From Glandiceps talaboti (Eukaryota > Hemichordata > Enteropneusta > Spengelidae): 64,000 nt of DNA. The stretch's first letter is position 1. Each line of letters starts with the position of its first letter. The position numbers and the translations under genes were made by a program. The notes beneath the pieces are model-generated. The model was not told the origin of the DNA, made no database searches, and saw only the letters and a list, made by a program, of their open reading frames with translations. The stretch covers positions 3,161,609-3,225,608 of the forward strand of contig NC_135567.1 in the NCBI RefSeq assembly GCF_964340395.1, given 5' to 3'. Below, piece by piece: positions 46,060-58,156 of the stretch.

Positions 46060-46251
46060 GTAAGAAAGTCACATATAATAGAGTTTACACTGTCTGTTGG
46101 TCACATCGTAAAGGTCAAAGTGTTCACCAAAAACAAAATTAAAACAATTTTTTTTTTGTACAAAATTACTTTGACATTTTACTTGTTGGACATCAATGTA
46201 CATTATAAAGTTCAGTAGTGCTATAGTCATTGTCAGTGTCTACATTTTGTA

Positions 46252-46315
<64 letters not shown>

Positions 46316-46320
46316 AGTCA

Positions 46321-46355
<35 letters not shown>

Positions 46356-46450
46356 ATTCTGTCAGACTGTGTGTCTGTCATTCTGTCTGTATGCCTGTGT
46401 GTGTGTGTGTGTGTGTGTGTTTGTATAGTGTGTATGTATGTGTGTGATGC
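46252..46450 (+). repeat. (GTCT)n and (GT)n microsatellites in intron 3
   Basis: GTCT/CTGT units run from 46252 to about 46390, followed by GT repeats to 46420 and TGTATG units. Confidence 0.92.
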
Positions 46451-46795
46451 AATCATTTTGCTTTGAACAACAACAGGGATTTATAGCTAAGTGAATAAAC
46501 AAATGTATGCCAATTTAAATAAGTCTAGCAACAAGCAAATTCCCATAGCAACATCAAAATGATCTGTATATGGTAAAGATAACAACATGGTTGGATAGGC
46601 AACTGAATAATCATTTATGAACACCTATACCTAGCATGGCTCACCATGTGGGTAAACATTATTAAAAACTGTACAGTTGTGCTGCAATGCCATTGGCACT
46701 ATTTATTTTATAATGGTTGTTTGATATAAGATAGGAATGGTCACACAATTGCAATGTCACACAAGCTCATAAAATTAACACCGTTCCTTGTTTAG

Positions 46796-46846
46796 GACAA
46801 CCCCTCCAGTCTCACCTTTGATAAACATCTCAGAGTCTGAAGACGT
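46796..46846 (+). CDS. Exon 4 (short; 3' boundary uncertain)
   Basis: Acceptor CCTTGTTTAG. G completes the Arg codon from exon 3, then TTPPVSPLINISESED. To join exon 5 in phase the donor must be GT|GTGTTT at 46847, a weak site. GAC|GTGTGT at 46845 would put exon 5 out of frame. The frame stays open further, so a later donor is possible. No minus-strand counterpart was found. Confidence 0.5.
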
Positions 46847-47034
46847 GTGTTTCCTATCACAGCTATTGTATGTCAAAAATGAAGTTTCATGGTTTGCTGT
46901 AAACTTTTGTAAATGTGTTCTTAAATTTACCTACATGTATATTGTTTGTATTTTCTATTTAATCACAATAAAAATTAAATTTTAATAATTATGAGAAAAA
47001 TGTCTTACGATGGCCTCTTTATTTTATTTTTTAG

Positions 47035-47173
47035 ATTGAGGGGGGCAACAATAAGACAATTTGAAACATGCAAAGAACAAAGATCTGTACAATGTGATGT
47101 GGAAGTACAAGTCAACCATTATCTTTCTGGCATGGGAAAACGTTTTGAGAGTAAAGTGCTAACAACAACAGAG
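47035..47173 (+). CDS. Exon 5 of the seven-exon gene
   Basis: Acceptor ATTTTTTAG, donor GAG|GTATGT. The exon is 139 nt, one base plus 46 codons: LRGATIRQFETCKEQRSVQC, DVEVQVNHYLSGMGKRFESK, VLTTTE. It is homologous in sequence, phase and donor to minus-strand exon 18669-18813. The conserved elements are R-x-F-x-x-C, V-x-C-D-V-E and V-L...E. Confidence 0.78.
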
Positions 47174-47269
47174 GTATGTTTTCTTTCTTTAATGAGCCCA
47201 TATGTACACATGTACACGAATGTATGAAAGTACATGCCTGCGTGCATGTGTGCGTATGTACCTACGTAC

Positions 47270-47272
<3 letters not shown>

Positions 47273-47300
<28 letters not shown>

Positions 47301-47327
47301 CATACATACATACATACATACATACAT
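47273..47327 (+). repeat. (CATA)n microsatellite
   Basis: About 13 CATA units, followed by CATTTTGTACATATATG. Confidence 0.92.
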
Positions 47328-47394
47328 TTTGTACATATATGACCATTGGTGTAACAAAAGTACTTCCCATGGCCACAGTACCAGATATATGTGT

Positions 47395-48812
47395 AAGCAT
47401 TGCTGTTAAAGAGGTATTTCATACAGCCATGTACCAGCTATGTAAGCATTGCTGTTACAGAGGTATTCCATACAGCCATGTACCAGCTATGTAAGCTTTG
47501 CTGTAACAGAGGTATTTCATACAGCCATGTACCAGCTATGTTAGCATTGCTGTAACAGGTATTTCATACAGCCATGTACCAGCTATGTAAGCATTGCTAT
47601 AACAGAGGTATTTCATACAGCCATGTACCAGCTATGTTAGCATTGCTGTAACAGGTATTTCATACAGCCATGTACCAGCTATGTAAGCATTGCTTTAACA
47701 GAGGTATTTCATACAGCCAAATACCAGCTATGTAAGCATTGCTGTAACAGAGGTATTTCATACAGCCATGTACCAGCTATGTAAGCATTGCTGTAACAGG
47801 TATTTCATACAGCCATGTACCAGCTATGTAAGCATTGCTGTAACAGAGGTATTTCATACAGCCAAATACCAGCTATGTAAGCATTGCTGTAACAGAGGTA
47901 TTTCATACAACCATGTACCAGCTATGTAAGCATTGCTGTAACAGAGGTATTTCATACAGCCATGTACCAGCTATGTAAGCATTGCTGAGCTATGTAAGTA
48001 TTGTTGTAACAGAGGTATTTCATACAGCCATGTACCAGCTATGTAATCATTGCTGTAACAGAGGTATTTCATACAGCCATGTACCAGCTATGTAAGCATT
48101 GCTGAGCTATGTAAGTATTGCTGTAACAGAGGTATTTCATACAGCTATGTACCAGCTATGTAAGCATTGCTGTAACAGAGGTATTTCATACAGCCATGTA
48201 CAAGCTATGTTAGCATTGCTGTAACAGAGGTACTTCATACAGCCATGTACCAGCTATGTAAGCTTTGCTGTAACAGAGGTATTTCATACAGCCATGTACC
48301 AGCTATGTAAGCATTGCTATAACAGAGGTATTTCATACAGCCATGTACCAGCTATGTTAGCATTGCTGTAACAGAGGTATTTCATACAGCCATGTACCAG
48401 CTATGTAAGCATTGCTATAACAGAGGTATTTCATACAGCCATGTACCAGCTATGTTAGCATTGCAGTAACAGAGGTACTTCATACAGCCATGTACCAGCT
48501 ATGTTAGCATTGCTGTAACAGAGGTATTTCATACAGCCATATACCAGCTATGTAAGCATTGTTATAACAGAGGTATTTCATACAGCCATGTACCAGCTAT
48601 GTAAGCATTGCTGTAACAGGTATTTCATACAGACATGTATTAGCTATGTAAGCATTGCTATAACAGAGGTATTTCATACAGCCATGTACCAGCTATGTTA
48701 GCATTGCTGTAACAGAGGTACTTCATACAGCCATGTACCAGCTATGTAAGCATTGCTGTAACAGAGGTATTTCATACAGCCATGTACCAGCTATGTAAGC
48801 ATTGCTGTAACA
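47395..48812 (+). repeat. Minisatellite, 49-bp unit, about 29 copies, in intron 5
   Basis: The unit contains GTATTTCATACAGCCATGTA, CCAGCTATGTAAGCATTGCT and GTAACAGAG. Some copies lack AGAG or have TTAGC for TAAGC. AACAGAGGTAT in each unit resembles the true exon 5 donor (AACAGAGGTATG) 220 bp upstream. Confidence 0.95.
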
Positions 48813-48900
48813 GGCTTTGATTCCACCATTCAGTTAGCTGTTCAATGTAATGGATTAGCACAACTGTGTACTAAGTGTACCATACATAATTTTGATACAG

Positions 48901-49102
48901 GGATATGTGTGAACAGTCTTTGCATAGATTTGCAGATATGCACTATCCATATAATATACACAGGGATGTTTGTCAAAGCCATGGATTAGGATCGTGGCAT
49001 AATAAAGCCTGTTATGAGGCTTTGAGTTATTTGTCTGGTACATGTACATGGCTACTTCTCAGTCATCCTAGCACTAATGATGTCAACAGCTTAGTGCAGA
49101 TT
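48901..49102 (+). CDS. Exon 6 (probable; frame with exon 5 unresolved)
   Basis: After TTTTGATACAG at 48900 the frame with one leading base reads DMCEQSLHRFADMHYPYNIH, RDVCQSHGLGSWHNKACYEA, LSYLSG, and on to NSLVQI before a GTGTGA donor. The exit phase would be 0, matching exon 7. The entry would need phase 2, but exon 5 exits in phase 0, so an exon is missing or one base is off. An alternative start after CCACCATTCAG at 48840 in another frame reads LAVQCNGLAQLCTKC but meets a stop at about 48988. The first reading is better balanced in composition. Confidence 0.42.
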
Positions 49103-49369
49103 GTGTGAGGTTCTATACATGTATGTATGACCCAATACTTGGTATGATAAGGATATCAACATTGGATTGTTTACAGTTTATAAAACTGATAAAAACCAAA
49201 TTGGTAAATTGGCTGTAAAAGGGTGATGCTGTCAATTTTGCAAAGTACCTACTGTTGACATGTGGTTTCGATAACAACCAAACATCTGAAGATATGTCAT
49301 GAGATAGTTATTAGCAGGGAAAATATTTCCCTTTTATGGCCAACCATGGATGTACATGTACATTGTAAA

Positions 49370-52300
49370 TTTGTATATCACACAAGAGTATGTCTATGTA
49401 ATACATCCCATAGTATTGTTAACTATGGATGTATATCACACAAGAGTATGTCTGTGTAATACATCCCTTAGTATTGTTAACTATGGATGTATATCACAAA
49501 AGAGTATGTCTATGTAATACATCCCATAGTATTGTTAACTATGGATGTATATCACACAAGAGTATGTCTATGTAATACATCCCTTAGTATTGTTAACTAT
49601 GGATGTATATCACACAAGAGTATGTCTATGTAATACACCCCTTAGTATTGTTAACTATGGATATATATCACACAAGAGTATGTCTATGTAATACACCCCT
49701 TAGTATTGTTAACTATGGATATATATCACACAAGAGTATGTCTATATAATACACCCCTTAGTATTGTTAACTATGGATATATATCACACAAGAGTATGTC
49801 CATGTAATACATCCCTTAGTATAGTTAACTATGGATATATATCACACAAGAGTATGTCTATGTAATACATCCCTCAGTATTGTTAACTATATGGATGTAT
49901 ATCACACAAGAGTATGTCTATGTAATATATCCCTCAGTATTGTTAACTATGGATGTATATCACACAAGAGTGTGTCTATGTAATACACCCCTTAGTATTG
50001 TTAACTATGGATGTATATCACACTAGAGTATGTCTATGTAATACACCCTTCAGTATTGTTAACTATGGATGTATATCACACAAGAGTATGTCTGTGTAAT
50101 ACATCCCATAGTATTGTTAACTATGGATGTATATCACACAAGAGTATGTCTATGTAATACATCCCTTAGTATTGTTAACTATTGATGTATATGACACAAT
50201 AGTATGTCTATGTAATACATCCCTTAGTATTGTTAACTATGGATGTATATCACACAAGAGTATGTCTATGTAATACACCCCTTAGTATTGTTAACTATGG
50301 ATGTATATCACACAAGAGTATATCTATGTAATACATCCCTTAGTATTGTTAACTATGGATGTATATCACACAAGAGTATGTCTATGTAATACACCCCTTA
50401 GTATTGTTAACTATGGATGTATATCACACAATAGTATGTCTTTGTAATACATCCCTTAGTATTGTTAACAATGGATGTATATCACACAAGAGTGTGTCTA
50501 TGTAATACATCCCTTAGTATTGTTAACTATGGATGTATATCACACAAGAGTATGTATATGTAATACACCCCTTAGTATTGTTAACTATGGATGTATATCA
50601 CACAAGAGTATGTCTATGTAATACATCCCTTAGTATTGTTAACTATGGATGTATATCACACAAGAGTATGTCTATGTAATACATCCCTTAGTATTGTTAA
50701 CTATGGATGTATATCACACAAGAGTATGTCTATGTAATACATCCCTTAGTATTGTTAACTATGGATGTATATCACACAAGAGTATGTCTATGTAATACAT
50801 CCCTTAGTATTGTTAACTATGGATGTATATCACACAAGAGTATGTCTATGTAATACATCCCTTAGTATTGTTAACTATAGATGTATATCACACAAGAGTA
50901 TGTCTATGTAATACACCCCTTAGTATTGTTAACTATGGATGTATATCACACAAGAGTATGTCTATGTAATACATCCCTTAGTATTGTTAACTATAGATGT
51001 ATATCACACAAGAGTATGTCTATGTAATACATCCCTTAGTATTGTTAACTATGGATGTATATCACACAAGAGTATATCTATGTAATACACCCCTTAGTAT
51101 TGTTAACTATGGATGTATATCACACAAGAGTATGTCTATGTAATACATCCCTTAGTATTGTTAACTATGGATGTATATCACACAAGAGTATGTCTATGTA
51201 ATACATCCCATAGTATTGTTAACTATAGATGTATATCACACAAGAGTATGTCTATGTAATACACCCCTTAGTATTGTTAACTATGGATGTATATCACACA
51301 AGAGTATGTCTATGTAATACACCCCTTAGTATTGTTAACTATGGATGTATATCACACAAGAGTATGTCTATGTAATACACCCCTTAGTATTGTTAACCAT
51401 GGATGTATATCACACAAGAGTATGTCTATGTAATACATCCCTTAGTATTGTTAACTATGGATGTATATGACACAAGAGTATGTCTATGTAATACATCCCT
51501 TAGTATTGTTAACTATGGATGTATATCACACAAGAGTATGTCTATGTAATACACCCCTTAGTATAGTTAACTATGGATGTATATCACAGTAGAGTATGTC
51601 TATGTAATACATCCCATAGTATTGTTAACTATGGATGTATATGACACAAGAGTATGTCTATGTAATACATCCCATAGTATTGTTAACTATGGATGTATAT
51701 GACACAAGAGTATGTCTATGTAATACATCCCTTAGTATTGTTAACTATGGATGTATATCACACAAGAGTATGTCTATGTAATACATCCCTTAGTATTGTT
51801 AACTATGGATGTATATCACACAAGAGTATATCTATGTAATACATCCCTTAGTATTGTTAACTATGGATGTATATCACAAGAGTATGTCTATGTAATACAT
51901 CCCTTAGTATTGTTAACTATGGATGTATATCACACAAGAGTATGTCTATGTAATACACCCCTTAGTATTGTTAACTATGGATGTATATCACAAGAGTATG
52001 TCTATGTAATACATCCCATAGTATTGTTAACTATGGATGTATATGACACAAGAGTATGTCTATGTAATACATCCCTTAGTATTGTTAACTATGGATGTAT
52101 ATCACACAAGAGTATGTCTATGTAATACACCCCTTAGTATAGTTAACTATGGATGTATATCACAGTAGAGTATGTCTATGTAATACATCCCATAGTATTG
52201 TTAACTATGGATGTATATCACACAAGAGTATGTCTGTGTAATACATCCCTTAGTATTGTTAACTATGGATGTATATGACACAAGAGTATGTCTATGTAAT

Positions 52301-53592
52301 ACACCCCTTAGTATTGTTAACTATGGATGTATATCACACAAGAGTATGTCTATGTAATACATCCCATAGTATTGTTAACTATGGATGTATATCACAAGAG
52401 TGTGTCTATGTAATACGTCCCTTAGTATTGTTAACTATGGATGTATATCACACGAGTATGTCTATGTAATACATCCCTCAGCATTGTTAACTATGGATGT
52501 ATATCACACAAGAGTATGTCTATGTAATACACCCCTTAGTATTGTTAACTATGGATGTATATCACACAAGAGTATGTCTATGTAATACATCCCTTAGTAT
52601 TGTTAACTATGGATGTATATCACACAAGAGTGTGTCTATGTAATACACCCCTTAGTATTGTTAACTATGGATGTATATCACACAAGAGTATGTCTATGTA
52701 ATACACCCCTTAGTATTGTTAACTATGGATGTATATCACACAAGAGTATGTCTATGTAATACATTCCTTAGTATTGTTAACTATGGATGTATATCACACA
52801 AGAGTATGTCTATGTAATACATCCCTTAGTATTGTTATCTATGGATATGTATCACACACGAGTATGTCTATGTAATACATCCCTTAGTATTGTTAACTAT
52901 GGATGTATATCACACAAGTCTATGTAATACATCCCTTAGTATTGTTAACTATGGATGTATATCACACAAGAGTATGTCTATGTAATACATCCCTTAGTAT
53001 TGTTCACTATGGATGTATATCACACATGAGTATGTCTATGTAATACATCCCTTAGTAGTGTTAACTATGGATGTATATCACACTAGAGTATGTCTATGTA
53101 ATACATCCCTTAGTATTGTTAACTATGGATGTATATCACACAAGAGTATGTCTATGTATTACACCCCTTAGTATTGTTCACTATGGATGTATATCACACA
53201 AGAGTATGTCTATGTAATACATCCCTTAGTATTGTTAACTATGGATGTATATCACACAAGAGTATGTCTATGTAATATATCCCTTAGTGTTGTTAACTAT
53301 GGATGTATATCACACAAGAGTGTGTCTATGTAATACACCCCTTAGTATTGTTAACTATGGATGTATATCACACATGAGTATGTCTATGTAATACATCCCT
53401 TAGTATTGTTAACTATGGATGTATATCACACAAGAGTATGTCTATGTAATACATCCCTTAGTATTGTTAACTATGGATGTATATCACACAAGAGTATGTC
53501 TATGTAATACACCCCTTAGTATTGTTAACTATGGATGTATATCACACAAGAGTATGTCTATGTAATACATCCCTTAGTGTTGTTAACTATGG
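49370..53592 (+). repeat. Large minisatellite, 58-bp unit, about 73 copies, in intron 6
   Basis: The unit contains TATATCACACAAGAGTATGT, CTATGTAATACATCCCTTAG and TATTGTTAACTATGGATG. The copies are very similar, with recurrent variants (CACCCC for CATCCC, GACACA for CACACA, 3-4 bp losses). The array of about 4.2 kb is the largest feature of the window. ORFs running through it are artefacts. Confidence 0.96.
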
Positions 53593-54322
53593 ATACATAT
53601 GTAATACATGTACATACCCAGGATACATACCATCAATGTATTTTTACTGAATAAATAAGTGTTTTGATTATCCTTGACTATTTCAATAACAGAGAGGATT
53701 ATCTACATGTATATGTAGTATCTACATGTATTATTACAACAATCTTCTACCAACTGTATGTTCTCTATTGATGACAGTATAATCTTTCATTCCTTGATGT
53801 TTAATATGTAACTTGCAATCCAGACTGGGCATGCTCAGACGCAAAGGACTATGGGATTAAATGTGGTTGTTGTAATACCTTATCTGGAGTTACTGATAAA
53901 AACACCTCCCACAATGGTCAGGGTAACTATGAATTGATCATTCGTGGTTACAAACAATTTATAAACAGTGTTTGCAATAGTAATTGATTAGTATTTATTA
54001 TCACATTTCCCATGATGCAAATTCAACATGGCGTGTTTGCAAGTTCCCTATTAGTGTAAATTTCACCCATGGAGTTTTAAGTAGAGTCTTCAGGATACCA
54101 ACACTGTGGGATATCTAATCTGGTGACAAGCCAGCCTTGGTCTTATCAAAAATTTGTTTATAATTAAACATCAGGGAGTGAAAGATTACACTGTGATCAA
54201 TAGAAAAACTTGCTGAAAGTTTTTTTTTTCAGCACAGCTTGAGACAGGCTAAGAGATATAGTTGGTAGAAGGTCATTGTAAAATTTGCATTTTGTTGACT
54301 CTTTTACTGTTCTCACTTTCAG
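53593..54322 (+). other. 3' part of intron 6, containing a family-C MITE
   Basis: Unique sequence apart from the MITE at 53804-54051. It ends with a T-rich tract and CTTTCAG. Confidence 0.6.
53804..54051 (+). mobile_element. MITE-like family C, copy 3
   Basis: Left end TATGTAACTTGCAATCC, right end TTTGCAAGTTCCCTATTA. It shares CAAAGGACTATGGGATTA and TTCAACATGGC with copy 2. Same orientation as the other copies. Confidence 0.82.
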
Positions 54323-54679
54323 AATAAAAGGGATCACACTCAAATGGACCGTAGCTACCCACAGATGGTTTATCAATTTATGGCAGCTGCTAAAGATGCT
54401 CGTTTTATCACTGATGATTACTATGTCATGTATGGTATCTCATTATGTGGTACAGATGGTATACTTCTATCAAGAGGGCATGTTTGGAAACAGTTGATAC
54501 AGAGGACAAAGAAATGTATTTTAGAGGACCCACCATTTCAAAAATCCCATTTCTTGTATCAATTTGTTCAGTTAGGACAAACTATTTATCCGTATACACA
54601 CTTTGACATTGTTCCAGTATTGACCTTGTACTTGGCATATAAAGCTGTTCTTTTACTACATAACAATACTCCTTGTTAA
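54323..54679 (+). CDS. Terminal exon 7 of the seven-exon gene
   Basis: Acceptor TCTCACTTTCAG, phase 0, 118 codons and stop. It reads NKRDHTQMDRSYPQMVYQFM, ITDDYYVMYGISLCGTDGIL, LSRGHVWKQLIQRTKKCILE and ends YLAYKAVLLLHNNTPC. It is homologous along its whole length to minus-strand exon 15858-16220. The pattern of conserved Y, C and G residues (Y-G-x-S-x-C-G-T-x-G-I-L-L-S-R) marks the core of the domain. Family unknown. Its last 80 bp and 3' UTR are tandemly duplicated. Confidence 0.75.
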   Translation, partial: NKRDHTQMDRSYPQMVYQFMAAAKDARFITDDYYVMYGISLCGTDGILLSRGHVWKQLIQRTKKCILEDPPFQKSHFLYQFVQLGQTIYPYTHFDIVPVLTLYLAYKAVLLLHNNTPC

Positions 54680-54788
54680 GACTTTCACATAAAAGACATT
54701 GTTCCAGTATTGACCTTGTACTTGGCATATAAAGCTGTTCTTTTACTACATAACAATACTCCTTATTAAGACTTTCACTTACAAAAGA
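54604..54788 (+). repeat. Tandem duplication of the end of exon 7, about 93 bp
   Basis: ACATTGTTCCAGTATTGACC through TTAAGACTTTCAC occurs twice in a row, at about 54604-54696 and 54697-54788. The second copy carries the same coding sequence and stop region but lies downstream of the stop codon. Confidence 0.92.
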
Positions 54789-55105
54789 CAGATATTGCAA
54801 ATAGAGCATTCTTGTCTGCAATTGATTTAACTATACAATTTATAAAATACTTATTTTGTCTGCATTTGTCTGAAGTTAGTTTTGTTTTTCTATCAAATTA
54901 AAGAAATAATGTAAATTTTAAAATTATTGAGTATAGTGTAGGCTTATTTGAGTGAATTGAAATGGAAGTGAGTGGGGGGGGGGGTGCAGCTAATGCAATG
55001 GATGCTGCACAAGGTTTACCTTTGTAATATACAAAATGCATGTATTTCTACACATTTAGCACAACTTTAACTCTGGTTCAGTAAAACATTTAGCCCCCAA
55101 TGGGC
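54789..55105. other. 3' flank of the gene
   Basis: AT-rich 3' flank with an AATTAAAG near 54893 that could serve in polyadenylation. A G-run occurs near 54974. No gene. Confidence 0.4.
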
Positions 55106-55620
55106 TCCACCTGAAGGGTACTATTATGTTGGACTACACCTGAAGGGTGCTATTATGTTGGGCTCCACCTGAAGGGTGCTATTATGTTGGACTCCACCTG
55201 AAGGGTACTTTTATGTTGGGCTCCACCTGAAGGGTGCTATTATGTTGGGCTCCACCTGAAGGGTACTATTATGTTGGGCACCACCTGAAGGGTGCTATTA
55301 TGTTGGGCTCCACCTGAAGGGTGCTATTATGTTGGGTCCCACCTGAAGGGGGCTATTATGTTGGACTCCACCTGAAGGTACTATTATGTTGGGCTCCACC
55401 TGAAGGGTGCTATTATGTTGGGCTCCACCTGAAGGGTGCTATTATGTTGGACTCCACCAGGAGGGTGCTATTATGTTGGGCTCCACCTGAAGGGTGCTAT
55501 TATGTTGGACTCCACCTGGAGGGTGTTATTATGTTGGACTCCACCTGGAGGGTGTTATTATGTTGGGCTCCAACAGGAGGGTGCTATTATATTGGACTCC
55601 ACCTGGAGGGTATTATTATG
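55106..55620 (+). repeat. Minisatellite, 29-bp unit, about 18 copies
   Basis: Unit CCACCTGAAGGGTGCTATTA plus TGTTGGGCT, with later copies changing GAAGGG to GGAGGG or AGGAGGG. Open frames through it are artefacts. Confidence 0.94.
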
Positions 55621-55746
55621 TTCAGTTTCATCTGTATGTGCATTCATGCATGCACCCTCATCTCTCTGGCATACACCAACTGATTTCAACCAAACCTGAC
55701 ACAATGGTAACATGCTATGTGAGACATTTGTACACCACTTTGTTTT

Positions 55747-56180
55747 ACGGTAGAATTAGTCAAGTTCCAGACAGGGACAGTATTACATATTAAATACTTC
55801 ATCTTAATCCCAGTCAAGTCAAGGTCCCCAATAATTGCACATAATTCTGTGCCCCTCCCACAGCGTTCATATAAACATGATGGCATCCTTGTGCCCCCAC
55901 GTGATGTTAGTTTAAATAGACTGGAGGAGGAGTTAAGCATTTGCATATCATTATTACGTGCTAAATTCCTTCGATAGACAAAATATCAAATGTATCAAGT
56001 AGTGATGATGACAGCCTGTCAATTTGTGATGGATTATTACTGACATGAATCCTTTGTTCTTCGCTCACCATGACATTCAAACACACTTGACACCTTTCAT
56101 TGGGACCTTGACTAGACTTGGATTAAGATGATTCTATTTAATTACATAATACTGTCCCTGTCTGGAACTAGTCTACCACA
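55747..56180. mobile_element. MITE-like family F: element with inverted repeats of about 80 bp
   Basis: The left arm (about 55750-55832) has TTCCAGACAGGGACAGTATT, CATCTTAATCC and GTCAAGGTCCC. The right arm (about 56100-56178) has GGGACCTTGACTAGACTTGG, TTAAGATGATT and AATACTGTCCCTGTCTGGAA. The centre of about 265 bp is non-coding. Confidence 0.78.
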
Positions 56181-58156
56181 GAATCAAATATTGTCAAATA
56201 GATGGTCATATTACACGACAACCGAGCTAGACCATCATGCAATGCTTGCATATACCTTCAGAGGACAACACCTTAAATCCTCATATCTTCCCTATACCAC
56301 TACATTCTAGTTGCTTTCAATATGGCTGCTAGAATCACTCGTGCTAAGTTCAAAGGGTAAAGGTTAATACGTTAAAAGTTTTGTACAGTGAATAATGTGT
56401 GTTGGAATTGTATGCATTGATTGTGGAGAAATGTTTATGCAGAGAATCATATAATGAAAAAAATGATAGCAATGCAGATCAATGCAGGTATTATCCAAGA
56501 TTTTAATATGCTAATAGTTTCGCTTTTAGCAATCAATGATGGTTATGATGTAATGTGATTTGATTTGAACTTTGACCCCCACAATTGAGAGGTACTTGAC
56601 CTTTTGTCATAATCAAGTACATGTCATGTATACTATTATTCATCTTATTTGTCGAGTATTTTCCTGTGGAGGTTGTTGCTATCTTAAAGAGACACAGTCT
56701 GTAACTTTATGATCTGAGGTGTTTGCATTTATTTCCAAAACAATACATCTAATATTTCAGCTACTGAATCATTTTGAATGACTAACAGTTTATTCAGTTC
56801 TCATAAGATTTTTATGTTATGAAAATAACATGATCACATACTATTGTGGTTACTAATAAATCCCAAAACACCCTAGTCAATGTTTTCACGCCTTGTTGTA
56901 CATAGTCATCAATGTTAAAATTGGTGTGGTCTCTCATTTGTTTCAACATAGGCTGTAGTTTGTGTTTAGTAATGTTAGTTTTTATCCCCAAACATTAATG
57001 TTGCATCCTGTGTTAAGTAAATCTCGTCGATAAGAAAAGGAGGTTGTATGGTGACAAATGTTGTTTCTGCAGTCAGAGTATAAGATTGTAATGGACTTAA
57101 ATTCATATCCCGGCTTGACATTTAAATTCTTTTTACACAAATTTAGAGTTTTTTCACGAAAACTTGGTGTACTGCTCTAAGGATTAATAGTTTGCAATGA
57201 GGTATTTTAAGTCTTGTTAGAAAACTTTAGAAAAAACAGTTCTAATGTTTCAAACATTGCACCAACAATTGAACATTTTATCCCGCAATTTAAATGTTAT
57301 CACGCGAAAATAAAGTTTGGGCTACACGAATAAAAATTTTCGTTTCGCAAATTAATTTTCTGAAGAATTTATTTGTCACAGAAATTGTAGTTCTTTGCTT
57401 TGATATTCCTATATTGACCTAAGAAATTAATGTTTTGTCATATGAAATAAAAGTGTTATGCTTTTATTAAATATTTTGCCCTCAAAAATCAATTTATAGC
57501 ACAAATTTAGTTTTCGTCTGTCACCTGTGGGCCGCCGTAGAATTGGATATGAATTACATAATATTCAAATTACATCGCTGGTCAACTCCAAGATAGTGCA
57601 CGATACAACTCCTCGACTGAATACACCAGAATATATTAATGGTAAAACTGTCCATGAATTCAGTTGTTATATGGTTTGTGCTAAAATTTTACAGTGTCCT
57701 TTGGGGATGACAGTTTCCTGTGCAATTTAGAAATAATCCTTCTGTATTTTATATCACGTGACTTTAATTGGTTTTGTTATGATGAGTATACGGAAAGGAA
57801 AGATAATGACACACACACGCACGCATACACAAACACACACAGACACATTCCCTTGTCAATTGACTGTCTTATGATTAAACATACGGTAGACATTGTGCAA
57901 CGTTGTCGCTAAGCAACGACAAGGTATATAACTGCTCCTGCAATTATACAGTGACATAGAGATCAAGTCACAGCCCCCCTTGATAGTCAAATACTTGTGC
58001 CCCCTCCCATTTTTATCCACACTCATTGTTCACAACCCTCTCCTATTTCACCCAATTCACCCTTACATGACTGTAATATACTAGATTACTGTCTTAAAAC
58101 GACTACTTCTTTACTTAACCAACTTCTCACGTATGCAACAACACTCCACATAGACG
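56181..58156. other. Intergenic sequence
   Basis: No gene recognised. Positions 57120-57520 are AT-rich with loosely repeated AAATTAATGTTTTG-like phrases, a degenerate repeat. Small CA runs occur near 57811-57845. Confidence 0.4.

Noticed and set aside
46193-46466. Cys/Val/Ser-rich ORFs on both strands
   Set aside because: Translated GTCT/GT microsatellites within intron 3.
49370-53592. Possible CRISPR array because of very regular repeats
   Set aside because: The units are contiguous with no unique spacers, and the sequence is eukaryotic. It is a minisatellite.
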